This document shows positions 22,636 through 34,259 of a stretch of 64,000 nt of DNA, piece after piece. The stretch lies in NCBI GenBank assembly GCA_011109175.1, contig RDEW01000013.1, positions 1,339,773-1,403,772 on the forward strand, read 5' to 3'. This stretch comes from Dicyema japonicum. Its lineage: Eukaryota; Dicyemida; Rhombozoa; Dicyemidae. A program made the position numbers and the translations under genes. The notes under the pieces are model-generated. The model was not told where the DNA came from, did no database searches, and saw only the letters and a list, made by a program, of their open reading frames with translations. The stretch's first letter is position 1, and each line of letters begins with the position of its first letter.

Positions 22636-22874
22636 GACATGCCGAATTAACAAATGCTTTTAGATGGCTCTTTTGCTATTCTGACTAAAATAGACAAAGC
22701 GTACGTAATTTCGAGAGTAAAATAGTACAACTATGATAAATACAAAAAAGTATCATCTTCACAATTATGGATAAAATAAAATTATCTTTAATTTATGTTT
22801 ATTAATATTTTATTAATTTTATTTGATTTTATATTAATAAAATTTTGATTAACTGTGACAATAACGTTGTGTGA

Positions 22875-25800
22875 ATGTTCCAATTACTAGGTATATAATA
22901 ATAACTATGTCTTCTTCGTATTGCTTACCAGTTTCTCCCCTCACTCTTGGATCCCTCAACTGCCGAGGCCTCAATCAGTGCTACAAGAAACAACAATTGG
23001 CGCGTGATCTGAGTAAATACAACATCTCTGTATGTTGTTTGCAAGAGACGAAAATAACCGAACAAACTGCAGAACTGTTTCAGAATTTTTACCTTTTGAC
23101 CCTCACACCAGACTGCAGGCACTATGGGCTCGGATTTGCTGTTCATCGGCACTTGTTTCACTGTGTCTCAAGAGTATGGGCAGTATCTGACCGTGTCGCG
23201 GTGTTACAAATCAAATGCGGAAACAAACTCAACTCAGTGATCTCCATCATAAATGTATATGCCCCAACCGGAGCACGTGTATCAACGAATATCGAAGAAC
23301 TGGATACGTTTTACTCTACTCTCACAAGTGTGTACAACTCACTTTCATCCTCTTACTTTCTTTTTATCGCCGGGGACTGGAACGCCAGGGCCGGAAAAGC
23401 AAGACCTGGTGAAACGTGTATTGGATCCCACGGTAGAAACCGCCGTAACATCCCCGGAGAGGCATTAATACAATTTTGCACGGCATTCAACCTACTCATA
23501 TGCAACACTTGTTTCAAGCACCCGGCAAGACACAGGACCACGTGGGTTGGTACCAGAAAAGGCAAATCTGGAAACACAGTCAATATATACAATCAGATCG
23601 ACTATATTATCTGCAAGCAACATCAGAAGGCCCTCCTACAGGACTCGAGATCTTACGGTGGACTTGAAACAAGTAGCGATCATAAACTTGTGGTCGCCCG
23701 GCTAGTACTTAAAAGAATCCATGGAATACACGGGAAACACAAAGGCCTTACCTCAGTACGTTTCGACACTGAGAGGTTACGCTACGAAGAATCCACCAAA
23801 TGTCGTTATAGTGCAGTTCTGAGAGATAGCATCAACAGTATTAACCAAAATCAGCCGACAAACAGCTTATGGGATGAAATAGTGGTTGCTATCCAAAACA
23901 CAGCCTTTAGTGTGCTTGGTCACATCACCAAATCTCGTCACAAACAATGTAATCCGGATATCGGACAACTCTCTGTAACACAGAAAGAGCTCAGACTCCG
24001 GATGGAAAACACAAACGCTCCGGAAGATATCAAAGTACTGCGCACCCAGAGAGGGAGAGTCTTAACGAAGATCAAACAAATACAAAGATTCCTTGCCAAA
24101 AATGAAGCTGAGGAGAAAATCTCAGACATATTAAAGTACAAGAACGGACCAAGAATGTTCAAAGCAATCCGGCTTCTTAGCAGAGAAAACTGTCCAATTT
24201 CGTTAACTGTCCATGACAACCTTGGTCACGACGTTATCGGGACCATTAACAAAGCAAACGTTCTGGCATCCCATTTTGACCTTATGTTCAACAAACAGGA
24301 CGCGGCTGACCAAGCAATGAAATCTCGGAAGTCTTACAAGTACACTCTAACTAGCCCTATTACCATATCCGAAACTCAACAAGCTATTAAAAAATTAAAT
24401 ACCGGAAGATCTGCCGGACCAGACTTCATTACTGCAGAACTTTTACAATACGGCCCGGAGGAGCTAATTGAAATGATTACTAACATTTTCAACCGGTCTC
24501 TCGAGGGTGCAGATGAACTGGAACTGGGAAAAGGGTGGCTAATTCCACTACAAAAACCGGGAAAAAGTAAAGGCCCCCTCACAACTTCAGACCTATTATA
24601 CTCCTAACCTCCATACGAAAAACATTATCCCTCATTGCTTTAAACCGAATAAAGGAGAGGGTGAACATATTTCTTTCGGACGGCCAAAGTGGATTCCGGA
24701 CGGGCAGGTCCACGGCTGACGTGGTATGGGGGCACAGGTGGTATTGTGCCCTGTGCCAAAAATACAAAAAATCTATTGAGATACTTGGTATCGACATGTC
24801 CCGTGCGTTCGACTCGGTGGACCGTGGAAAACTTATGGAAGTGTTGGAGAGTTTTCTACTGCCTGACGATGTCAAAATAATACACTTACTCATGCGGAAC
24901 ACTCAACTTGCCGTCAAAATTGGTGACTCTACCTCTAACTTTTTTTCGACCTCACGTGGAGTTCCACAGGGGGACTCACTATCCCCGGTCCTCTTTATTG
25001 TCTACCTTGAGGCCGCACTAAGAGAGTTCAGACCCCTGGTTGGCAACAATTATAACGAGATAATCTACGCGGACGACCTGGACTTTGTTTCTGAGGATAT
25101 TCAAGTACTTCAACACATGCTTAACGTTCTTCCACACGTATTCTCGAAATGGTTCTTAACCGTTAACACCGATAAAACAGAGTTCACAACACTTACACGC
25201 AATGATCGAAGATCGGACGAGTCTTGGAGAAAGCAAAAGAAGGTGGGTTCGCTTCTCGGGGACTCAGAAGATGTTTCTCGGAGGAAAATCCTCGCAATGT
25301 GTGCACTAAAGAAAGTATCGAATATGTGGGGTCATAAGAAGAGGATGGGATTAAACACCAAACTCAGAATATATAAGGCTTTTGTCATCCCCGTCCTGAC
25401 CTACAATTCAGGCACTTGGGGAATCTCTAAACAAGAGATGGACCGTCTTGACGCTTTCCACAGGACACAATTGAAATCAGTAATCAAGATCAAGTGGCCT
25501 AAGAAGATCTCAAACAATGACCTCTACTCGAAGTGCAAATCTGGTATACTATCCGAGGAGATCTTCAGATCAAGATGGAGTCTCTTTGGACATATCTTAC
25601 GTCTAAATGCTCAAGTACCCGCGAATATCGCCATGGAAAACTACCTAATGCATACGGGAGCCGGTTTCCGTGGAAGACCAAGAGTCACACTCCCAACTAT
25701 TTTGAATGGAGACCTATCGGCTGTGGGACTGAAGCTCACTTCCGCAGACGACTTAGATACCTTAAGGGAACTGGCACGAAGTAGAGGGTCCTGGAAAAGG

Positions 25801-26727
25801 CTGATAGAGAGGATGGCTAGAAATACGGCACAAGGGAGGCTTGATTAATTTTATGACTTCTCGGGAGTGCTTTAAATAATAATAAATAATAAAATATAAT
25901 AATAAATAATATCACCAGTATATTCATGTATAATAATTTGTAAATCAACAATGAGTGAAATTATAACTTCAGTAATATTGGATAATGTAGTACCAATGTG
26001 GGTTGTTAGAGAGGATGCTCGGACTATAGTATTATTTAAAGGAAAAATTGATGTTTCGTACAAAATTAATAATACTATAATCACATTATATTACTAAAAA
26101 GATTTTACATGAAAATTTTAATGATGCAAAATTTGATTTTAAAAAATTTGAAGGTGGTCAATTTAAGTTTTCATGGACGAAAAATGGCATAAAAATAATA
26201 TTTACCACCAAATATCATGCTTCAGCTAATTTATTATTAGTTCGTTTGGAATTATTAGCATATAAGGATAAATGTATAGAAAATGGTTTATTAATTTAGA
26301 TCATGACGAATTTGTTGATTTTCCAGAGAAATTCACAAATAACAGTTATTATAAATGTAGCAAATGTGTTGTGTATTTCCCTCCATATGGTAATGTCACT
26401 ATTAGTGATATGAAACTACAATTATTGAAAACAGATAATAGTACAAGTTTTACCGGAAATGGTTATTTTAATTTAATCATTATTTAGAATTCGATTGTAA
26501 ATTTGGTAATGGAAAAAATCTCAAATTAAAGTCAACAGCTTTATTCACTACAAAAAGCAAAATATATGCATCAACAACTATCATTAGTCCAAAAAGTACA
26601 TAAAAATATAAATATAGATAACAAACATATAATGGCAGTTTTTGTAATTGGGGGAATTACAGTTATTGTTGGAATATTTTTGATATTAAAACGACGGCGA
26701 AGACGTTATCATTCATTAACTCATTAA
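22875..26727 (+). CDS. LAMP-like lysosomal membrane protein, copy B, split by an intronic LINE
   Basis: Exons: 22875-22890, 25919-26076, 26102-26273, 26300-26461, 26488-26595, 26618-26727. Spliced length is 726 nt, giving 241 codons plus TAA with no frameshift. Intron 1 (22891-25918) contains a complete RTE-like LINE on the same strand; without it the intron would be about 24 nt. Other introns are 25, 26, 26 and 22 nt. Protein: short leader (MFQLLVYSCIIICKS), ectodomain with TIVLFKGKIDVSYKINN, SWTKNGIKIIF, YYKCSK and KTDNSTSFTGNG, then FDCKF, a Thr-rich stalk, the TM helix MAVFVIGGITVIVGIFLIL and the tail KRRRRRYHSLTH. YHSL fits the Yxx-Phi lysosomal sorting motif of LAMPs. Odd: intron 2 begins AT instead of GT. 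The third intron (26274-26299) is absent in copies A, C and D. Confidence 0.75.
22900..25900 (+). mobile_element. RTE-like LINE, nearly complete, inside an intron
   Basis: A single-ORF non-LTR retrotransposon with almost no 5' UTR, a 3' UTR of about 25 nt forming a small hairpin (ACTTC-TCG-GGAGT) and a TAA/AAT microsatellite tail (25873-25910). Short 3' UTR plus tandem tail is typical of RTE-clade elements. Insertion was into an ATAATAA sequence within intron 1 of the LAMP-like gene, so a target duplication cannot be separated from the tail. Five degraded relatives lie in the window. Confidence 0.9.
22907..25848 (+). CDS. RTE-like endonuclease-reverse transcriptase (one frameshift)
   Basis: I take the ATG at 22907 (MSSSYCLPVSPLTLGSLNCR) as start; the open frame upstream is host LAMP exon 1. 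AP-type endonuclease, residues about 10-260: SLNCRGL, CCLQETKI, NVYAPTG, FIAGDWNAR, NQIDYII, SSDHKLV. Reverse transcriptase, about 480-830: NTGRSAGPDFI, RKTLSLIALNRI, GIDMSRAFDSVDRG, GVPQGDSLSPVLFIVYLEA, catalytic IIYADDLDFV, then thumb. C-terminal WSLFGHILRLN block. A single one-base loss near 24570-24580 (CTCACAACTTC; the relative at 18745 has the longer spacing) separates the two open parts 22907-24607 and 24601-25848. Otherwise the roughly 980-residue ORF is open, so the copy is young. Confidence 0.9.
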
Positions 26728-26759
26728 ATTATTAATATTTAATATGTTTTTTAAGTCAC

Positions 26760-28090
26760 AATTTTGAGATTATTTAGTTGACTAATTGTACAACATTTCA
26801 TCTATGAATAAATATGCAAAACATTTGTATTTTAAATTGTTGAGTTACCGTTGCGAGAAACAGATAGTCAGATTGTATGTGAAGTACATTAGAAGGAAAA
26901 AAAGAAGGGTCACTTACGTTACCAGATAATAAAAATATAATTTTTGCCATCAAAGATCGTTGTGGCAACTGAAAAAATTATTCAGTAGAGAATATTTATT
27001 TTCTACAAAAAAATTTCTTTGATTATTCCCGTAGTTCATCCAAGCCATCTGAGACGCTTCATAATCTTTTGAAGGGCTTAGTATAGGATAATGGTGGAAC
27101 ATTAATATAATAGTGCCACATATCCATCAAATTGAGAATTCACTCCCGATTCTTTAAATGAAAAAGACCGATAGATGACAAGAACTTTACAATCAAAAGT
27201 GAACACTTACTGATATCTTTCAGATAGATATGATGTAAGTTTGGACAAGAGACCTTGTTCCCCAAAGTGACAGGAAGAGCGATTCCATATAACAAATTAA
27301 CTTTTAGTTTAAAAATAATGTCAGAAATGTCTGATGCCCCCTTATTGCTAGAAATGTCTACTTAATTTCGAGGTGAACGAGAACTCTTGTCTTTTCTATC
27401 GTCAGCATAAAAGGTGAATGACTTTGGAGATATTACAAATTACAATTTCCGAACAAAGCAAGTTTTGTAAGTACGTAGAATTCGTATTCGAATTACCCAA
27501 CATTGAAAGAACTCAACAGACCAGATGTCATTAGAACTCGAGGACCACATAATGATAGTTAATAAGATCATATGTCGCCAATGATTTCCCAATACTAAAT
27601 AAATCAATATTCGATATACTAACAGTCATAAAATGAAAATAAACTAGCATCTCCACTATTTAACAATAACTATGTCGGACAGGTTTAATTACTTTGCATA
27701 AAAATACTAAAAAAATTGAAAAAAAATCACACTGATAGCTAAGAACAAGAGAATATTCACGAACGATTGCGATCCAGAGGCATTTACGGAGTCAACGCCG
27801 TTCCTGCATTTCCAATCACAGGGGATACCTCTGGTGACAGATCAACAACGCGGTGAATCGCAGAGGAAAAAGGATAAACGAGAGAGGAGATGGTTGTCAA
27901 GCGCATTTACTGCATGAGGGGAGATGCGTTTTCGATTTGAGAGCAGTCACATAATTGGAAGATGAACCGCACTAATCGCTATTTAATGGGTTTTATCTAT
28001 CAAAATATGAATTGATTTAAATTATTAGATAACTGTTTATCAACATGTCATAATTCTCAAATAACTGATTGTAATATTTGATTATACCAA
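26760..28090. other. Intergenic; one unexplained open stretch
   Basis: At 27740-27925 (+) a GC-richer open stretch of about 60 codons (NDCDPEAFTESTPFLHFQSQ and onward) looks codon-like but matches no family I know and has no clear partner exons. The remainder is AT-rich with possible old LINE debris around 27230-27500. Confidence 0.35.
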
Positions 28091-28101
28091 CAAATTAAAC
28101 A

Positions 28102-29226
28102 TTATAATTGAGAAATTGCCTTGCTCTCTCCAAGATAGACTGTTCTGTAAATATTGTTGAGACGTTCCACCACCAAGAATGTAATTATCGTGTGAGGGGC
28201 CAGTCTTGAGAAATAAGCGGTGAATCCCTTCCAAAGTGAGAAAAACCCCTCGCGTTGACTACTTTTATTAAAACATCCTAAATTGAATTTATGACAAATT
28301 ACAATCATCCCGTTGTATTCCCGAGTCTTCATACTCTGTAGTCTCGTTTTCGCCATATCCACGGGAAGGGACACAACAGTGGTGAGAAATCCGCTCATTG
28401 TCCCCGCAATCAACTGACATTTCAAAGTCTCCGTTCCAAAAGACTCTAATATTAAGAGATTCACCAAACCATTATTTAAGTTGTACAGAATTTCTTTAAA
28501 TTGAGAATATGAGGCCAACTGTGATGCATTCACAAGAATTGCCCTAATCACAGTGGGAAGTGACCCCTAATTGTACTCAATCAAGCTAACCCTCCAAAGA
28601 GTGGTCATTCCTTCTTCCTTTATCATTCTTACAAGAGCGTCTCCGACATGCCTATAATTTCTCCTTTTGGACGGTTCCAACCTTTAAAGCAATCAATTGG
28701 TCCCTTACCTTCCATCCGTGGCCATTCGTATGAGAGAAATCTCAGCAGGGGTACCACAGAATGCTCCCACAGCACCAGAAGTCATTCCAATACCCAATTT
28801 CGCGCCCAAACCAGGACTGACTCCTTCATTTCTTAAATAATAAAAAACAGATGACCTTCTACGAAAAGTATCGAATAAATATGAGTAACAGCCCAGTCGA
28901 ACAGTTGTATAAGATGCTTGCCGCAAAATACCAGCTGATAATCTGAAATCGATAAGAGAATATAAACCCGGAATACATGGCGAGGGCTCCTTCATTTCTC
29001 AAAATCGTCCTGAAGGCTTGAGCTGTGGAGGAAAACTCCTTTTGCCGAGAACCGGAACCTACCAAGTCTTACAATTAAGTACCGCTCATTTGTATTCTAT
29101 TTTTAACCACATCCATTGGCTGGACTATTGTAGTCGCGAAAATCCTGAGATTAATCACTAAAGGTACCCTGATAAACCTGCGAATGTAAATTTAAGGTAA
29201 AGAGGTGTAGCCTGGTTATCTTTCAT
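28102..29226 (-). CDS. SLC25A11: Mitochondrial 2-oxoglutarate/malate carrier
   Basis: Inner-membrane antiporter of the malate-aspartate shuttle. Nine exons: 29226-29168, 29144-29083, 29058-28968, 28942-28856, 28831-28709, 28681-28591, 28566-28470, 28445-28303, 28277-28102. Eight introns of 23, 24, 25, 24, 27, 24, 24 and 25 nt, all GT...AG. Joined, they code for about 309 residues (human 314). All three carrier repeats are present: IVQPMDVVKNRIQMSG, GTPAEISLIRMATDGR and VSLPVDMAKTRLQ, plus ILRQASYTTVRLGCYSYLF and GFFSLWKGFTAYFSRLAPHT, which are specific for SLC25A11. The start MKDNQATPLYLKFTFAG directly precedes the first carrier helix. The last intron leaves the frame one base short; a missing base in AAAA (28263-28266) would restore it. 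Confidence 0.95.
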
Positions 29227-29394
29227 ATCTTTATTTGATTGTCAGTTTATTAAAATTTGAATTAAAAAATGATTTTAAATTATTTATAATTATAATTTAT
29301 TGAAATTTTAATTCTGATAATAATTTGAAATCACTTTATAATTCGAAGATTAATAAAAATTAGGATTAACAATAATTATTCCATATTCTTTTTT

Positions 29395-29550
29395 AGGTTG
29401 AGCTAGTGACACGGGTCAATTGCACGAATTCTCAATCAGGCATAAGGCTATCAGAGAAATCTTACCGCCAAGACCTGAATACTTACATTGGCACTAATAG
29501 ATGCTTTCAAGAGACGAAAATCAAGTGTGACTCAGAAATGATGGTAATAT
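29395..29550 (+). pseudogene. RTE-like LINE endonuclease N-terminal scrap
   Basis: The reading CTNSQSGIRLSEKSYRQDL followed by GTNRCFQETKI aligns with LNCRGLNQ...LARDLSKY...CCLQETKI of the element at 22.9 kb. Only about 50 codons survive. Confidence 0.55.
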
Positions 29551-29559
29551 AAATAGATT

Positions 29560-30085
29560 TAAGCTATGGCAATAGTACTTCATATGCTTAACCACATATT
29601 GAAAGTCATAAATTAAACCACTGTAGATATATTAGTGATAAACTAATTATTTTGATGTGTTCATGTAGGATTATACAATAGATCAGGTAACATAGTGGTT
29701 AGTTTTTTGTTGCGTCACATTTGGCCGTGGAATGCATCCCCAAATCAATTCTTATTTATTGGTCGAAAGATTTCCTTTATGCTCTTTCTATCTTTCAATT
29801 TCTAGAGGCATCTTCGGATTCACCTAACTCCGGAGACGCTAATTGTATGGATTCTTCTTTTTTCCACTCAGCTGAAGTGGTTCCTATAATAATGGATATT
29901 TTGGAATTAACGTGGTAATAGGAATGACTGGGAACAGAATAAAAACTCTTTCAGCTATATCCCGGGATATTAAAAAGTTAAGGGTCTACAGCTTAGATAT
30001 TTTTTTCTGGACAGCGAAGAAATAAGCTTCTGGACAGGATTTTCTTGCAAGAAGACTTCCTCAGTACTTTCGCCCCTTTGAATGA
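29560..30085. other. No recognisable feature
   Basis: A 65-codon frame at 29721-29918 has no family motif; the surrounding sequence is AT-rich. Confidence 0.4.
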
Positions 30086-30089
30086 ATGT

Positions 30090-30935
30090 TATAAATCTTT
30101 TTCAGGTTCGTCTCGGCAAGGTTTGTCTCCGTAGCTCCATGTGGATAACCAATTGTAGGTTCAATGTACTGCTTGCAGATGGTATACAATCAATTTATCC
30201 ATTTGGAGTCACTAGATCTCCCAGAAAAGTTTTTATGAAGTTAATCTTCTTCGTAAAAGGAAGATTTTCACATGGGTTAAAGAGGTAGAGAAAGTGTGAA
30301 GGTAACTCGGAGGATCGTCTGGGTCCTGTTTTGCCGGATAGTTTTCCCGTCTAATTTGACGTCAATCATAGCTTTCCATTCTCCTGTTTGACGTGAAAAG
30401 GGCAAAATTGACTTCTCCGGACTTGCTCTCAATTTGCTTACATAAAATCACAAACTCAGATTATTCAAGCTGTCCTTTAATCTATGCGTCGCTTCGATAA
30501 CACTCTCATCCCTCGATGCAACAACTATTTCATCCGCGTAGGACAGAAATTGTGGAATTGATGAGTCATTCGTAATAACATTGAATAATAGGGGAGATAA
30601 TGGAGAACCCTGAGGAACTACATTTGGTAATTGTCTCGATCGATTACTCTTGCGTATTCGCCCCCTGAGACCGCTCAAGAATTTTCCCAACCATAACTTT
30701 AGATTTTCGTCAATTATAAAATTTTGTGGTGGATGATCTTCATCGGAACAGAATCAAATGCCTTCTGGATGTCGATTTAGCAGACTAATCGATTTTTCCA
30801 ATCCGGGTATTTTGTTTAGGTCATCTTTTATGAATTCCTTTAATGTATTTAGATGTGAGACAGTCAATCGCCCCTCTTTGAAGCCATGCTGAAACCTTGC
30901 GTCTTGGAAATAAAAGCAAATATTTTTCATAACCT
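30090..30935 (-). pseudogene. Jockey-like LINE reverse transcriptase fragment
   Basis: In order on the minus strand: FQHGFKEGRLTVSHLNTL (motif Q.GF..G.ST), PNVVPQGSPLSPLLFNV, a mutated catalytic box YADEIVVA (YADD with Asp to Glu), LSLSPEKSILALFTSNRR-like palm end, TILRVTF in place of LGVTFD, and KQYIEPTIGYPHGA. The catalytic Asp loss and several frameshifts show it is dead. Its closest relative here is 6880-7345. Confidence 0.85.
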
Positions 30936-30984
30936 ATATCAATTTAATTATTAAAAAATTAAAATTAATAATTTGATTTTATAA

Positions 30985-31260
30985 GGTTATCTGAAGCAGT
31001 TGGGGGTAGATAGGAAGCTCCAGGCCTATCTACAGTCCACTGTGTTAAAGCGGACCCTAGAGAGCTTGACACTGGAGTATAGGAGGCAGAGCCCTGAGAT
31101 ACCATATGGGCAGAGGGTTCAATTTGACAATGCGCTCTCGGAGTTATTTCAGCAATCAGAATCGAACCTGCCTGAGGAGGCTGGCGAACAGGCAGGCGAA
31201 AAAGGTTGTTGGTCAATAAATATATTAACTTTTTTATTGTTTGTTAAATAAAGATGAGTA
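30985..31260 (+). mobile_element. LINE C-terminus, copy 2 (young, truncated)
   Basis: Encodes GYLKQLGVDRKLQAYLQSTV then a run to EQAGEKGC, followed by a 3' UTR ending TTGTTTGTTAAATAAAG (polyadenylation signal AATAAA). Over about 215 bp it differs from 61990-62215 at roughly a dozen positions by eye, so the two insertions are recent. It starts abruptly at about 30985, 5'-truncated. Confidence 0.8.
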
Positions 31261-31375
31261 GCTTAATTTGATTTTATAAAAAAATAATTATTTAAAAATG
31301 TATCGTGTGCTAATGAATGTGCCCTCTAAAATTTAATTAATTTTACTTTTTAGTGCCAGACAAATATCCAGATGT

Positions 31376-31510
31376 TTTTGGGTTCAAATCTGCTGCGGTA
31401 CATTCCGGCCAAAAGTTCCATGTATCTACGATACTTCTGAGTTTGAAGAGTAACGACACCATCAGTGATAACCCAACTTGAGAACCAGATAGCATAAAAG
31501 GACTGAAATG
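31376..31510 (+). mobile_element. Divergent tRNA-SINE fragment
   Basis: GGGTTCAAATCTGCTGCGG, CCATGTATCTACGATACTTC, GAGTAACGACACCATCAGTG and AAAGGACTGAAATGG follow the same order and spacing as the middle of the SINE at 37720-37835 with many substitutions. Probably an older subfamily. Confidence 0.6.
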
Positions 31511-31514
31511 GAAA

Positions 31515-34255
31515 AAAATAAGATGGGAATATACCTTGAATCCTTCTCAGTCGGTGTTAATTAGGTTATTTTTAGACGTTCTAACACATACATTTACAGA
31601 GACCTTCGATAATTGTTTCTGACAATATCCTTATCTTGTAAAAGGAATGAAGTCACTTTGTCTACTAATCAGCGATTACTGGCCATTGATGTCTGTTATG
31701 GAATAAATCTAATTTGTTATATTCCTTGTTACACAATCTCTGTATGTTAACTTTGACAGATTTATATCAATCTGTTTGTGTTTGAACTAACAATCCATCT
31801 CCAAGAGAACTGGAATTACCCAACCTTGTCACTTGTTGAAATGGATATCTCAAGTTAGATTGGTTCATACTTCAATAGTCTTGCTAATATTCCATCAGAG
31901 ACCGGGAATTTTACATTTAAGTCTTAACATAACCGATATTGCTTCCCCTACTATTATTAGATTTTTAAAGCCATCAGAATTGCTTTGGATTGTATATTTT
32001 GTAGTTCATATTAGTGTTCTGACATGAAATCCGATTTTTATTCTTATTCGTAAGAATATTCATTTATTTGTCGATAATAGTAACATCGTCATTATTTGTC
32101 GATAATAGCTCATTCATTATACATATTTCCTTTAACATCTTTGATTATTCTCATATTTTAACTTCACAGTTCCTTGTTTTATTCATTTTTTTAGTTTTTT
32201 ACTTTTTGTAAGCTGCAGGTTACATAAATTTTACTAACTCTTTAGTTTTGTGTAAATCGAGCTTTTCCATCCATAAGAAGTGATCTCCTTATTGATTGTA
32301 TTGGTGTCTCGTCATGGAGGTGCGGCAAGTGGTGACAAAAAATGTATGGAGTAATGTATTTGCTGAATTTATTTCTAACTGCTGGCAAAAAAAATTTCGA
32401 CAATCTACTTAAATTGCATGAATAATATGAAGAAATATTTAATAATGCTATTGATGAATGTGAGATTGAAGAAGATAATGATGAATATCTCTATGAGGAT
32501 ATAGACACTCATCCACCAAGGTCAAAAACTTTTTGATGGAAAACCTAGAGCAAACATTTTTGATTCCAGACTATTTCATGATTTTTATGAATTCAGAAAG
32601 TGACAGTAGGAATAAATATAAACATTGAGAGAAATAACTGATTACCTTAAAAATAATGTTCTTTTTGATTATTTATCGAGATATATGGAAATTTTCTATT
32701 TTGGGGAAACCTCAAGTGCCCCAATTAGAGGTCGGGCTGCATCTCACGTGCAACATAACTGAAAGGATAAATAACCTTAAAGCCTATTTTGTTTAAATAA
32801 CTAGCTTATTTTGTTTAAAAAATAACTAATTTAAAAATAAAGCCTTTTTTCATTTATAATATTTTAAAATTTTTTGATTGAAAATTAATGTCGAATTTTA
32901 ATTCTGATTATTCGTGAAGCAGTTTTCTGATAGATCCTTACAGAATTAAGAAAAGTTTAATTATTTCTAATTCATTTCACTGATCACTGCTTTTGAGAAT
33001 AGTTTGAAAAACTATATTGTCTTACTCTCATCCTTCATAAGTCAATTTAATGTTACCTTAGGAAATGATTTCCAAAATAGTCTTGAATTTATCATATTAT
33101 TAAGTAATCTTGAGCGAATATCGAGGGAATAGTCAATGGCTTTTTGTTTATTTTATTTAAAAAATTAAAATATTTTTTTAGTTATGATTAACTAAAAGTT
33201 TTAAAGTAGAATTAATACTAACAGAAAAAATTTGTGTAAATTATTCTAAATCTCTGAGCCAATGATGTTATGTGGTGAATACAAGAAGCTGAGCCTTCTT
33301 GAGTGCTTGTTCCACCACAATGGAGTTTGTCAAAACTACCGACAAGTTTGCAGAAACGAAGGGAGAACATTGACCATTTACCTGACGATTACAAGTTTCA
33401 ATGTTTTTGTCATTATTTATTACAACTGACAGAATCTCGGTCTACCACGAAAGCAACTCTCTCGACATACATAATATCCTTCATAGCTATATTTTCTGGG
33501 AGGTCATGACCATCATCAATATATTCGAGAACAGTCTCCACCTAGATTTTGTGATTTCCAAACTTATTTTAGCCCTTTTTTAGATTGCACTATTCGAATT
33601 CTGTTAGGTCAATCTGTCCAACTAAGTTCTCACGTGACTTCTATGGAAAGGAATCGACCTTTCTGCTTCATCTTTTGTGTTCGCACATTCCCACTATTAA
33701 ATCGTGATATGAACTTCACGAAGGAGTTGTAACTCTATTCTGAGATTAAAATTAAATCAAATTTTCTATGAAAGATTTTAACATGTCTCCAATTATCTTC
33801 AAGTGTGTAATTCATACTTTTATTTATTTCCGAGACTCCTTCTAACCAGAGGAGCCATTTCTCAATCAGATCTAAAAATTTTCCAATATTCCAAAGTTTC
33901 CTGGTTTTCGAGATTGGGGAAACATTTTCATAAATTATTTTACATTTATCTCGGTATTGTCTCTGAGTTCTTTCATGACTGCTTTCAAATATCGGACCAA
34001 CAGAAATGCAATGAGTCTCAATGAGTTTCTATAACCTGTATGTCCTCAAATACTAGTTATACTGTTGTTACAATAATAGTAGTCTTCAATTAATTTTATA
34101 TATTTTATTAACTTGTTTAACATTTTAAACTCGTTAAATGTAATTATAAAAAACCAAGAGAAAAATCAAACTAATGATCATGACGCGTTACAGTAGAGCT
34201 CTATATAGACATGACAAAATCATGATTCGTCGACAGGGAGGAAATGGTCTACCGG
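31515..34255. other. Long stretch without an assignable gene
   Basis: Mostly AT-rich. Two places look protein-like but are unassigned: 32430-32530 (+) an acidic stretch EIFNNAIDECEIEEDNDEYL, and the minus strand 33540-33250 with VETVLEYIDDGHDLPENIAM and, after a putative gap, NLSVVLTNSIVVEQALKKAQ. The latter could be exons of a mini-intron gene but I cannot join them reliably. Confidence 0.35.
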
Positions 34256-34259
34256 TAGA

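Larger units (their letters stand above)
21225..22769. mobile_element. Integrase-bearing element with inverted and direct terminal repeats
   Basis: Outer layer: two direct repeats of about 130 bp, 21225-21355 and 22640-22769, roughly 85-90% identical by eye, both starting TGnCCGA-TTAACAAA. Inner layer: a 44-bp inverted repeat, 21360-21403 versus 22592-22635, with a single difference. Between them on the minus strand lies an rve-type integrase remnant. The inner ends read TGTsGCGCTCCATGC, so a Ginger/Polinton-like DNA transposon is possible. The direct repeats could instead be LTRs, or the whole could be a tandemly duplicated block. Confidence 0.65.

Noticed and set aside
21225-22769. Calling the element a classical LTR retrotransposon
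   Set aside because: No protease, RT or RNase H is present, the direct repeats do not end in CA, and the 44-bp inverted repeats are not an LTR feature.
22871-22906. Extending the RTE-like ORF N-terminally with MNVPITRYIIIT
   Set aside because: Those bases are exon 1 and intron start of the LAMP-like host gene; homologous exon 1 occurs in copy A without any LINE.
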